A stretch of 8,983 nucleotides of DNA from Prevotella sp. UBA4339 (GTDB lineage: Bacteria; Bacteroidota; Bacteroidia; Bacteroidales; Bacteroidaceae), in assembly GCA_002393725.1 (NCBI GenBank), contig DGTJ01000052.1:1-8983 (forward strand), in the 5' to 3' direction. Of this stretch, positions 1-5,605 are shown one piece after another. Below the pieces are notes generated by a model. The model did no database searches, was not told the origin of the DNA, and was given only the letters and a program-made list of their open reading frames with translations. A program made the position numbers and the translations under genes. The first letter of the stretch is position 1; each line of letters begins with the position of its first letter.

Positions 1-378
1 ATTGCCGAGGCCCGCGACAAGGGTGACCTCAGCGAGAACTTTGAATATCATGCTGCCAAGCGCGAGCAGTCGCGCCTGCTGGGAAGGATACGCTTTAAGC
101 AGAGGGTGCTGGAGAACGCCCGTGTTATCGATACCTCACGGCTCGGAAGTGACAGCGTGGGGCTGCTGAGCAGGGTGGAGATGACCAACCTGGCCAACAA
201 CAGCCGCATGACCTACACCATCGCCAGCCCTCACGAGGCTAATCTGCGCGAAGGCAAGATATCAATAAAGTCGCCTATAGCCCAGGCACTGCTTAACAAA
301 AAGCCCGGCGAGATCGTGGAAGTACGCGTCCCCGCCGGTATGCTCAGGCTCCGTATCGAGAGCATCCAGATAGGATAG
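1..378 (+). CDS. greA: Transcription elongation factor GreA (5' truncated by window edge)
   Basis: GreA enters the RNA polymerase secondary channel and stimulates cleavage of backtracked transcripts. The open frame runs from base 1 to TAG at 376-378, giving 125 residues; the family is about 155 long, so roughly the first 30 are missing. Seen near the start is EARDKGDLSENFEYHAAKRE, the tip of the N-terminal coiled coil. Its D and E in GDLSEN match the acidic residues that position the catalytic Mg2+ in polymerase. The C-terminal FKBP-like domain is clear from NLREGKISIKSPIAQALL, KPGEIVEV and the final IESIQIG. Phe replaces the more usual Ala in SENxEY. A GTG at 106 inside the gene is not a start, because the family match extends upstream of it. 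The gene converges on the TlpA-like gene with only 20 bases between stops, and a hairpin spans its stop codon. GreB is a less likely alternative. Confidence 0.9.
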   Translation: MAEARDKGDLSENFEYHAAKREQSRLLGRIRFKQRVLENARVIDTSRLGSDSVGLLSRVEMTNLANNSRMTYTIASPHEANLREGKISIKSPIAQALLNKKPGEIVEVRVPAGMLRLRIESIQIG

Positions 379-388
379 CCTCGATACG
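352..388. terminator. Large hairpin across the greA stop, between convergent genes
   Basis: CGTATCGAG (352-360) is perfectly complementary to CTCGATACG (380-388). Inside, GC (362-363) pairs with GC (378-379) and ATCC (364-367) with GGAT (373-376), leaving single-base bulges at 361 and 377 and an AGATA loop. That is about 15 base pairs. It lies over the last codons and stop of greA, and 11 bases from the stop of the convergent TlpA-like gene. There is no U-tract on either side, so calling it a bidirectional terminator or 3'-end stabiliser is inference. Confidence 0.55.
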
Positions 389-398
389 AGCAGACAGG

Positions 399-947
399 TC
401 ACTTAAACAACTGGTCGAGGAAGGTATAGAATGCAGGGTCTTCGCCGATGACGGTCTTGACGATGTTACCCTCCGGTGATATTACAATCTTCGTGGGGAA
501 ACCCTGTATCTCGTACTTCTCAAGCACTCCAGAGGTCTCTGTATTGTACACATGCAGCCAGGGGAGTTCGTATTTCTTCACGGCAGCCTTCCACTTCTCC
601 TCGCTGTCGTTGCAGTCGATGCCGAGAATCTCCAACTTACCCTGATATTTCTCGTAGTACTTCTTCATCTCGGGTATGCCCTTGATGCACCATACGCACC
701 ATGAGCCCCAGAAGTCGAGCACCACGTACTTGCCTCTCAGGCTGCTCAGCGAGAGAGGATTGCCGTTGATGTCGTTCAGCGTAAAGTCGGGAGCTGACTG
801 TCCGTCCTCTTGTGAAGGCTCTGCAGAAGCCGTGTCGGTCTTTTCCTCTGTGGTTGCGGCAGCTGTCTCTGCTGGTTGTCTATTACTGTTGCCGGCGCAG
901 GCACAGAGTGCTGTCGCAAGCAAGATGCTTAGAATAGTTTTTTTCAT
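399..947 (-). CDS. TlpA/ResA-like thioredoxin-fold lipoprotein
   Basis: This is a predicted thiol-disulfide oxidoreductase, anchored in the envelope and facing the periplasm. The 182-residue product begins MKKTILSILLATALCACAG, an SPII signal with the likely lipidated Cys at 17 (L-C-A-C). A low-complexity Ala/Thr/Glu/Ser linker follows to about residue 50. The AhpC/TSA-Redoxin domain starts at APDFTLNDINGNPLSLSSLRGKYVVLDFW and carries the active site WCVWC (C84, C87) and the cis-Pro of GFPT (P151). A third Cys, C112, sits in GIDCND. It is the last gene of the histidine kinase-regulator operon, 33 bases after the regulator stop. The ATG at 947 fits the signal peptide and follows GGAG at a good distance. 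The redox partner cannot be told; candidates in this family include cytochrome c maturation and peroxide defence. Family call is firm, exact role open. Confidence 0.88.
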   Translation of the reverse strand: MKKTILSILLATALCACAGNSNRQPAETAAATTEEKTDTASAEPSQEDGQSAPDFTLNDINGNPLSLSSLRGKYVVLDFWGSWCVWCIKGIPEMKKYYEKYQGKLEILGIDCNDSEEKWKAAVKKYELPWLHVYNTETSGVLEKYEIQGFPTKIVISPEGNIVKTVIGEDPAFYTFLDQLFK

Positions 948-952
948 TTTTA

Positions 953-956
953 CTCC
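953..956 (-). promoter_or_regulatory. Shine-Dalgarno-like GGAG of the TlpA-like gene
   Basis: On the minus strand the leader reads ATGGAGTAAAAATG, with GGAG five bases before the start ATG. This is a better ribosome site than most others here and supports the start at 947. The same bases also form a two-codon ORF (ATG GAG TAA, 958-950) that ends two bases before the start. Confidence 0.45.
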
Positions 957-980
957 ATTTTTATTGTTGATAATTGATTC

Positions 981-1697
981 TTATTTGCCCAGGAACTTCG
1001 TGCTCAGATAGTCGTTGAACGCATCCTTGTAGTTGTCGCCTATGGGCAGGTAGGTCTCCGAGTCCATTATTACCCGGTTCTTGTTCACCTCCTGTATCTT
1101 TTTCAGGTTGATTATGTAGCTGCGGTGGATTCTCATGAAGTGTGAAGGCAGGAATTCCTCCATCTTCTTCATCGACAGCAGCGTGACGATGGGCTTGGGC
1201 TGGCTCTCGAGGTGTATCTTAAGATACTCGCTCATGCCCTCGATGTATCGGATATCGCTGATGGAGAGCTTTACCACGCGGTAGTCGGTCTTCACGAAGA
1301 TGGAGTCGTCTTCCGGCTCGGCGGCGGCTGGCTCTGGCTTGCTCTCAAGGCGCTCCAGGAGGCGGTTGGCAGCACGCTTGAAGTCGTCGAGGCCGAACGG
1401 CTTGAGAAGATAGTCTACGGCATCCACCTTGAATCCCTCAACGGCATATTCCGAGTAGGCTGTGGTAAATACGACGAGTGGGGGCGATGACAGTGACTTC
1501 ACGAAGTCCATGCCGTTGAGGTCGGGCATGTTGATGTCGCAGAAGATGGCATCGATGTCCTCGCTGTTGAGTATCTCCTTTGCCTCTATGGCGCTCTGGC
1601 ACTCTGCTACCAGTTCCAGGAACTGTATCTTCTTTATGTACGCTGCGAGCTGCTGCAATGCTAATGGCTCGTCGTCGATGGCTAATACTCTTATCAT
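981..1697 (-). CDS. LytTR-family response regulator
   Basis: This is the DNA-binding response regulator of a LytS/LytR-type two-component system, 238 residues. The N-terminal receiver domain (about 1-118) shows all key residues: the acidic pair D8-D9 in AIDDEP, phospho-acceptor D54 in IFCDINMPDLNG, T78/T79 in VVFTTAYSEYA, and K99 in YLLKPF. A Pro/Ala/Glu linker (about 119-130) leads to the LytTR DNA-binding domain (about 131-236), with the typical VKTDYRVVKLSISDIRYIEG and FMRIHRSYIINLKKI. The start ATG at 1697 overlaps the kinase stop as ATGA, so the two are translationally coupled. The TlpA-like gene follows in the same transcript. LytTR proteins normally bind paired direct repeats; no such pair was recognised in the promoters seen here, so its targets are unknown. 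Confidence 0.94.
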   Translation of the reverse strand: MIRVLAIDDEPLALQQLAAYIKKIQFLELVAECQSAIEAKEILNSEDIDAIFCDINMPDLNGMDFVKSLSSPPLVVFTTAYSEYAVEGFKVDAVDYLLKPFGLDDFKRAANRLLERLESKPEPAAAEPEDDSIFVKTDYRVVKLSISDIRYIEGMSEYLKIHLESQPKPIVTLLSMKKMEEFLPSHFMRIHRSYIINLKKIQEVNKNRVIMDSETYLPIGDNYKDAFNDYLSTKFLGK

Positions 1698-2968
1698 GCT
1701 TGTTGGGTGTTAGGTAGAAGTGGGATATTCAGATTTACACTATATACGTCGGGATTATCATCTATCTTTAGCGAATAGTCATTGCCGTAGATAAGCTCAA
1801 GACGCTGCTTTACATTCTTCAGCCCCACGCCTCCGTGCTTGTCCTCGGCAGCCTCTATCCTGCTGTTGCGGCAGGTGAAGCTGAGCGTATCTCCGTCTGT
1901 GCTCATCGCTATGTCGATGAATGACTCCTTACGGTAGCTTACGCCGTGCTTGAAGGCATTCTCCACGAATGTGATGAACATCAGTGGCGGCACCTCCTTG
2001 TTGGGCAGTTGCTCAGGGGTGTTGACAGTTATGCGTACCTTATCGGTGTAGCGCAGCTTCATGAGTGTGATGTAATTATGCAGGAAGGCAATCTCGCGAT
2101 CCAGCGGTACTCCATGCTTGTTGCCTTCATAAAGTACGAATCGCATCATCTTCGATAGCTCCAGAATGGTTTGCTTGGCCTTCTCGGGATCGATATCCAC
2201 AAGAGCGTGGATATTGTTTAGCGTGTTCATGAAGAAGTGAGGATTGATCTGATACTTAAGATACTCCAGCTGCTGTTCGAGATTCTGAAGTTCCAGGGCC
2301 TTCATCTTCTTCCTGTCACCTTGCTGGCGGAAATAGAGCTTAATGCCAAGGTTCATGCCGAGCATCAGGATGAGGACGACGATGGCGATGATGTCACGCT
2401 GTCCGAAGATGAGCGGTGGGCGATGCTCATTGAATGGCTCACGCCCTGGTCCCTGCTCGAAGAAGCCTTCGGGCTGGCGATTGTCTGGGCCGCGCATCTC
2501 TCCAGGACCCATGCCTTCAGGTCTGGGCTTTTCACCATCGGGCCTGAACTCGTCACCTCCGGGGCCGAACTTGTCATCTTCGGGCCTGAACCTGCCGTCT
2601 TCGGGCGGTTGCTGCCTGTTCATGCCTCTTTCCCTAATCTCCATACGGTGCTGGCGCATCTCCCTGAAATTAGGGCGATGATTGCACTGGTATGTGTGAA
2701 AGAGAATGATAATTGCGATGCAGCTGACTATGTACAGCCATTTACGCTGCCGATAGATGAGTATCGGCGCCAGCAGATGGTTGTGGATAAGGAACACTAC
2801 GAAGAATACTGCATACTGCTTCCATACAGTAAATACTTCCTGCCAATCGAACTCGATATTTGTGTTGGTCGTACGAATGGCAAGCCCCATTACTGGTGCT
2901 ATGAACAGTAGTGCCCATAGAGCCAGATATATTATCGTTTCTTGTCTGTGTTCCTTCTTGAATGACAT
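1694..2968 (-). CDS. LytS/YehU-type sensor histidine kinase with a repeat-rich periplasmic segment
   Basis: This is an inner-membrane histidine kinase, 424 residues from ATG at 2968. An in-frame TTG at 2986 would add six residues, but it lies in the -7 promoter box and so cannot be in the mRNA. Hydrophobic stretches suggest four membrane spans (about 11-31, 49-70, 75-94, 190-209). Between spans 3 and 4, about 95 residues rich in Arg, Pro, Gly, Glu and Asp should face the periplasm, and part of this is a heptad tandem repeat. After span 4 comes a charged helix, then the His_kinase domain (PF06580 type): KYQINPHFFMNTLNNIHALV with the phospho-acceptor His at 244, the N-box FVENAFKHGVS (Asn at 337), and the G-box GGVGLKNVKQRLELIYG. 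It is the first gene of the operon and its partner is the overlapping LytTR regulator. No known ligand-binding domain is present; the signal is unknown. Confidence 0.92.
   Translation of the reverse strand: MSFKKEHRQETIIYLALWALLFIAPVMGLAIRTTNTNIEFDWQEVFTVWKQYAVFFVVFLIHNHLLAPILIYRQRKWLYIVSCIAIIILFHTYQCNHRPNFREMRQHRMEIRERGMNRQQPPEDGRFRPEDDKFGPGGDEFRPDGEKPRPEGMGPGEMRGPDNRQPEGFFEQGPGREPFNEHRPPLIFGQRDIIAIVVLILMLGMNLGIKLYFRQQGDRKKMKALELQNLEQQLEYLKYQINPHFFMNTLNNIHALVDIDPEKAKQTILELSKMMRFVLYEGNKHGVPLDREIAFLHNYITLMKLRYTDKVRITVNTPEQLPNKEVPPLMFITFVENAFKHGVSYRKESFIDIAMSTDGDTLSFTCRNSRIEAAEDKHGGVGLKNVKQRLELIYGNDYSLKIDDNPDVYSVNLNIPLLPNTQQA
2507..2590 (-). repeat. Four degenerate 21-bp / 7-residue tandem repeats in the kinase
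   Basis: The protein reads FRPEDDK, FGPGGDE, FRPDGEK, PRPEGMG in a row. The third residue is always Pro, the first is Phe in three of four, and the rest is acidic or Gly. Shorter Pro-Gly-Glu variants continue on the C-terminal side. In DNA this is a degenerate 21-bp array. It lies in the predicted periplasmic loop between membrane spans 3 and 4. Confidence 0.75.
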
Positions 2969-2983
2969 CTGAGCTTTTTCGTG

Positions 2984-3015
2984 CAAAGGTAGCCTATAAA
3001 AATAAACGGGGCAAA
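2984..3015 (-). promoter_or_regulatory. Bacteroidetes-type promoter of the kinase operon
   Basis: On the minus strand, TTTG (3015-3012) is followed after exactly 20 bases by TACCTTTG (2991-2984). This matches the Bacteroides sigma-ABfr consensus TTTG-N19-21-TAnnTTTG in both parts. Transcription should begin near 2979, only about ten bases before the ATG at 2968, so the leader is very short. The -33 TTTG lies inside the terminator hairpin of the upstream lipoprotein gene. Confidence 0.8.
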
Positions 3016-3042
3016 TTCGTTCAACGAACGCCCCGTTTTATT
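3001..3042 (-). terminator. Rho-independent terminator of the Ala-rich lipoprotein gene
   Basis: AATAAACGGGGC (3001-3012) pairs with GCCCCGTTTTATT (3030-3042), with one extra T in the second arm. The apical part holds TTCGT (3016-3020) pairing with ACGAA (3024-3028). Read on the minus strand, the GC-rich stem is followed by TTTATTTTTATA, a good U-rich tail. It begins 14 bases after the lipoprotein stop. Its distal arm and adjoining bases contain the -33 element of the kinase promoter, so the two signals overlap. Confidence 0.85.
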
Positions 3043-3056
3043 CAGTCAATATCAGA

Positions 3057-3653
3057 TTAGATACCGAGGGCTTTCTTTGCCTTGTCTGCTGCTGCGTCTA
3101 CGGCCTCACCAGCCTTCTCCTTTGCAGCGTCCTTCACTTCGTTGGCCTTGTCCTCAGCAGCCTTCTTAGCGTCTTCTACAGCGCCTTCTACAGCCTCCTT
3201 GCCAGCCTCAACGGCACCATCGGCAGCTGCCTTGGTACCCTCAACAGCCTGAAGCAGACCGTTTACTACTGTCTCAGCAGGAGCCTCTGTGATAGCACCT
3301 AATGCAGCATTCAGAGCAGCATTCTCACCAGCAAAAGCCTTGATCTTGTCGGCATTCTCCTTCAGGAAGGTCTGAACCTTAGTAACATACTCCTTGGCCA
3401 CCTCGGGGTTAGAACCGATAATCTCCTTGATCTTCTCCTGTACGGTGGTAAGCACTTCCTGGAGCTTGGTTGCATCCTTTGCCTCAATCTGCTCTGTCAG
3501 GGCGCTGATGGTAGCAGCTGCCTCATCCTCTGCATTGTAGACTACTGCCTCTTCCTCTTCGGCTGGAGCCTCTGCAGGAGCCTGAGCCTTGTTTCCACAT
3601 GATGTCAAACCAATGGCGAATACTGCCATAACTGCGAAAATAATTTTCTTCAT
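3057..3653 (-). CDS. Ala/Glu/Lys-rich helical lipoprotein with LEA-like 11-mer repeats
   Basis: This is a 198-residue predicted envelope lipoprotein of unknown function. MKKIIFAVMAVFAIGLTSCG is a clear SPII signal with lipidated Cys at 19 (L-T-S-C). Next is a short linker with Pro-Ala-Glu repeats and EEEE at 32-35; an acidic patch near the lipid Cys is reminiscent of Bacteroidetes surface-export signals, though here it is further from the Cys than usual. Residues about 40-140 look mostly helical. Residues 141-195 are five 11-residue repeats of Ala, Lys, Glu, Asp and Gly resembling group 3 LEA proteins, which form amphipathic helices on drying or at membranes. It has its own promoter (3703-3735) and terminator (3001-3042), so it is probably monocistronic. 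I recognise no catalytic domain. Membrane association, stress protection and a periplasmic spacer are all possible. Confidence 0.88.
   Translation of the reverse strand: MKKIIFAVMAVFAIGLTSCGNKAQAPAEAPAEEEEAVVYNAEDEAAATISALTEQIEAKDATKLQEVLTTVQEKIKEIIGSNPEVAKEYVTKVQTFLKENADKIKAFAGENAALNAALGAITEAPAETVVNGLLQAVEGTKAAADGAVEAGKEAVEGAVEDAKKAAEDKANEVKDAAKEKAGEAVDAAADKAKKALGI
3069..3233 (-). repeat. Five 11-residue LEA-like repeats in the lipoprotein C-terminus
   Basis: Residues 141-195 divide evenly into KAAADGAVEAG, KEAVEGAVEDA, KKAAEDKANEV, KDAAKEKAGEA and VDAAADKAKKA. Position 1 is Lys in four of five, position 3 is always Ala, position 4 is Ala or Val, and position 8 is Val or Ala. AAKEKAGE is close to the classic group 3 LEA motif. 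An 11-residue period fits a right-handed coiled coil or an amphipathic helix. Confidence 0.75.
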
Positions 3654-3702
3654 AATGCTTTCTCTTTTAATTGTGTTATAAGTAAAAATTGATTTTCGGC
3701 AA

Positions 3703-3735
3703 CAAAATTAGGGGATTTTTGAATATGTTGTTAAA
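3703..3735 (-). promoter_or_regulatory. Promoter of the Ala-rich lipoprotein gene
   Basis: The minus strand has TAATTTTG (3710-3703), a perfect TAnnTTTG -7 box. TTTA (3735-3732), a one-base variant of the -33 TTTG, lies 21 bases upstream. The leader to the ATG at 3653 would be about 45 bases and is A-rich with no strong Shine-Dalgarno. It shares the 181-bp divergent region with the transporter promoter. Confidence 0.6.
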
Positions 3736-3763
3736 TGTCAGCCTCTTTTTTAACTTTTTTTCT

Positions 3764-3771
3764 TACTTTTG
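3764..3771 (+). promoter_or_regulatory. -7 box of the SulP transporter gene
   Basis: TACTTTTG matches the Bacteroidetes -7 consensus TAnnTTTG. No TTTG is found 19-21 bases upstream; the region is T-rich instead. Transcription would start near 3777, giving a leader of about 57 bases that opens with an 8-bp hairpin. Confidence 0.5.
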
Positions 3772-3779
3772 TGCCCGGA

Positions 3780-3804
3780 ATTCTTCATTAATAGTGTGAA
3801 GAAT
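3780..3804 (+). other. Perfect 8-bp inverted repeat in the SulP leader
   Basis: ATTCTTCA (3780-3787) and TGAAGAAT (3797-3804) are perfect complements around a 9-base spacer. The repeat starts almost at the predicted transcription start. It could be a 5' mRNA-stabilising hairpin or an operator that blocks polymerase leaving the promoter. No U-tract follows, so it is not an obvious attenuator. Confidence 0.5.
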
Positions 3805-3834
3805 GCTAAATAGGTATTAGTAAAAAGACTGATT

Positions 3835-5550
3835 ATGACAACTTTAGAGTTTAAACCTAAGCTGTTTTCTACGTTGAAGACATATAATAGGAAACAGTTT
3901 ACTACCGACTTGCTGGCGGGTATTATTGTGGGTATCGTGGCCCTGCCGCTGGCAATTGCCTTTGGTATTGCCTCTGGTGTGACTCCTGAGAAGGGTATTA
4001 TCACAGCCATCGTGGCAGGACTTATCATATCTCTCTTCGGAGGTTCGAAGGTGCAGATAGGCGGTCCTACGGGCGCGTTCATTATTATAATATATGGCAT
4101 AATCCAGCAGTACGGCTTTGAAGGCCTTACGATAGCAACGCTGATGGCTGGAGTGTTCCTTATTATGTTTGGAGTACTGCATCTGGGCACGATCATCAAG
4201 TACATACCTTATCCGATAGTGGTAGGATTTACATCTGGTATAGCCATCACCATCTTTACCACTCAGGTTAAGGATCTCTTTGGCCTGACGATGGAGAAGG
4301 TGCCTTCCGACTTTATTGAGAAGTGGATAGCTTATATCGGCGACTTCCACACCGTCGACCCCTGGAGCGCAGCTGTGGGAATAGGCTCTGTGGCCGTCAT
4401 CTCACTCTGGCCTCGTATGACTAAGTGGTCAGTGTTCAACGGTAAGTGGTCAATATTCAGAAAGCTTCCTGGGTCGTTGATAGCAATCATACTGATGACT
4501 ATTGCTGCACTCCTGCTGAAGCAATATATGGGAGTGACATCGATAGAGACTATCGGCGACCGCTTCTCTATATCAAGCCAGCTGCCTGGTGCAAACGTGC
4601 CCGACTTGTCGTGGGATGTAATTAAGGGGCTGGTGTCGCCTGCCATTACGATTGCCATACTGGGTGCCATAGAGTCTCTGCTCTCAGCGGCTGTGGCTGA
4701 TGGTGTGATAGGCGACCGGCACAACTCTAATACAGAGCTGATAGCTCAGGGACTGGCAAACCTCGCATCGCCAATCTTCGGAGGAATCCCAGCCACAGGT
4801 GCCATTGCACGTACGATGACCAACATCAATAACGGCGGGCGTACACCTATTGCAGGTGTGGTTCATGCTGCCGTATTGCTGCTGATATTCCTCTTCCTGA
4901 TGCCGCTGGCGCAGTATATACCGATGGCATGTCTTGCTGGCGTGCTGGTTATCGTTAGCTATAACATGAGTGGATGGCGCAGTTTCCTGAGTATACTGAA
5001 GAATCCAAAGAGCGACGTGATCGTACTTTGGGTGACATTTGTACTTACCGTCATCTTTGACCTCACGATTGCCATTGAGGTAGGCCTGATATGTGCATGT
5101 CTGCTCTTTATGCGTCGTATGGCAGAGACTACTGACGTGAAGGTTATCAGCGACGAGATCAATCCTGAGGAGGAAAACAGCGATTTCCAGATGGGTAACC
5201 TTGAGCACCTTACAATACCTGACGGAGTGGAGGTATATGAGATCAACGGCCCGTATTTCTTTGGGGCTGGAAACCGTTTTGAGGAGATAATGAGTGCATT
5301 AGGTCATAATCGTCCTAAGGTAAGGATTATCCGCATGCGAAAGGTGCCGTTTGTGGATTCTACAGGTATCCATAACCTTACGAATCTTTGTGCGATGTCG
5401 CAGGCAGAGGGAATACAGGTGGTTCTGTCGGGTGTTAATCCTAAGGTACAGGCAGTATTGCATAAGGCTAAATTCGACAAGATGCTTGGCGAGGAGAATA
5501 TCTGCTCACACATCAATCTGGCGCTCGAACGTGCAAAGCAGCTGGTATAA
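3835..5550 (+). CDS. SulP-family inorganic anion transporter with STAS domain
   Basis: This 571-residue inner-membrane protein belongs to the SulP/SLC26 family, which moves sulfate, bicarbonate or dicarboxylates, usually with Na+ or H+. The N-terminal membrane domain (about 22-427) shows the family signature LLAGIIVGIVALPLAIAFGIA (24-44), followed by GGPTGAF (76-82) on the substrate-facing span and ESLLSAAVADG (280-290) with GDRHNSNTELIAQGLAN (293-309). After a short acidic linker, the cytoplasmic STAS domain runs from about 465 to 565 and includes RKVPFVDSTGIHNL, the DSTG loop that carries the phospho-acceptor in anti-sigma antagonists. Length is normal and nothing looks broken. The gene stands alone between its promoter and a strong terminator. 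There is no carbonic anhydrase or sulfate assimilation gene beside it, so substrate cannot be assigned; GGPTGAF is closer to DauA-type proteins as I recall them, which is weak evidence. Confidence 0.94.
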   Translation: MTTLEFKPKLFSTLKTYNRKQFTTDLLAGIIVGIVALPLAIAFGIASGVTPEKGIITAIVAGLIISLFGGSKVQIGGPTGAFIIIIYGIIQQYGFEGLTIATLMAGVFLIMFGVLHLGTIIKYIPYPIVVGFTSGIAITIFTTQVKDLFGLTMEKVPSDFIEKWIAYIGDFHTVDPWSAAVGIGSVAVISLWPRMTKWSVFNGKWSIFRKLPGSLIAIILMTIAALLLKQYMGVTSIETIGDRFSISSQLPGANVPDLSWDVIKGLVSPAITIAILGAIESLLSAAVADGVIGDRHNSNTELIAQGLANLASPIFGGIPATGAIARTMTNINNGGRTPIAGVVHAAVLLLIFLFLMPLAQYIPMACLAGVLVIVSYNMSGWRSFLSILKNPKSDVIVLWVTFVLTVIFDLTIAIEVGLICACLLFMRRMAETTDVKVISDEINPEEENSDFQMGNLEHLTIPDGVEVYEINGPYFFGAGNRFEEIMSALGHNRPKVRIIRMRKVPFVDSTGIHNLTNLCAMSQAEGIQVVLSGVNPKVQAVLHKAKFDKMLGEENICSHINLALERAKQLV

Positions 5551-5553
5551 AAT

Positions 5554-5580
5554 AAATGCTCACCAAGACGGTGAGCATTT
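5554..5580. terminator. Bidirectional terminator between the SulP gene and glmM
   Basis: AAATGCTCACC (5554-5564) and GGTGAGCATTT (5570-5580) form a perfect 11-bp stem with an AAGAC loop. The plus strand continues TATTTTTC; the minus strand continues TTATTTTATA. Both are U-rich in the transcript. It sits 3 bases after the transporter stop and 25 bases after the glmM stop, so it serves both convergent genes. Confidence 0.93.
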
Positions 5581-5605
5581 TATTTTTCTATCTAATGGCA
5601 ATCTC

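Noticed and set aside
950..958. Two-codon ORF (ATG GAG TAA) just before the TlpA-like start
   Set aside because: It may simply be the Shine-Dalgarno GGAG overlapping a chance ATG; there is too little sequence to argue for a regulatory mini-ORF.
2237..2911. Long open frame on the plus strand opposite the histidine kinase
   Set aside because: It runs antisense to a well-supported kinase gene, has no recognisable domain or start context, and its length is explained by the G+C-rich, repeat-containing coding strand.
3654..3834. Possible small RNA or riboswitch in the divergent 181-bp region
   Set aside because: Only two promoter boxes and one short hairpin can be supported; there is no conserved riboswitch core or extended pairing.
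3844..5516. Several open frames on the minus strand opposite the SulP gene
   Set aside because: All are antisense to a full-length conserved transporter, lack family motifs and have no promoter box in front; they are shadows of its codon use.
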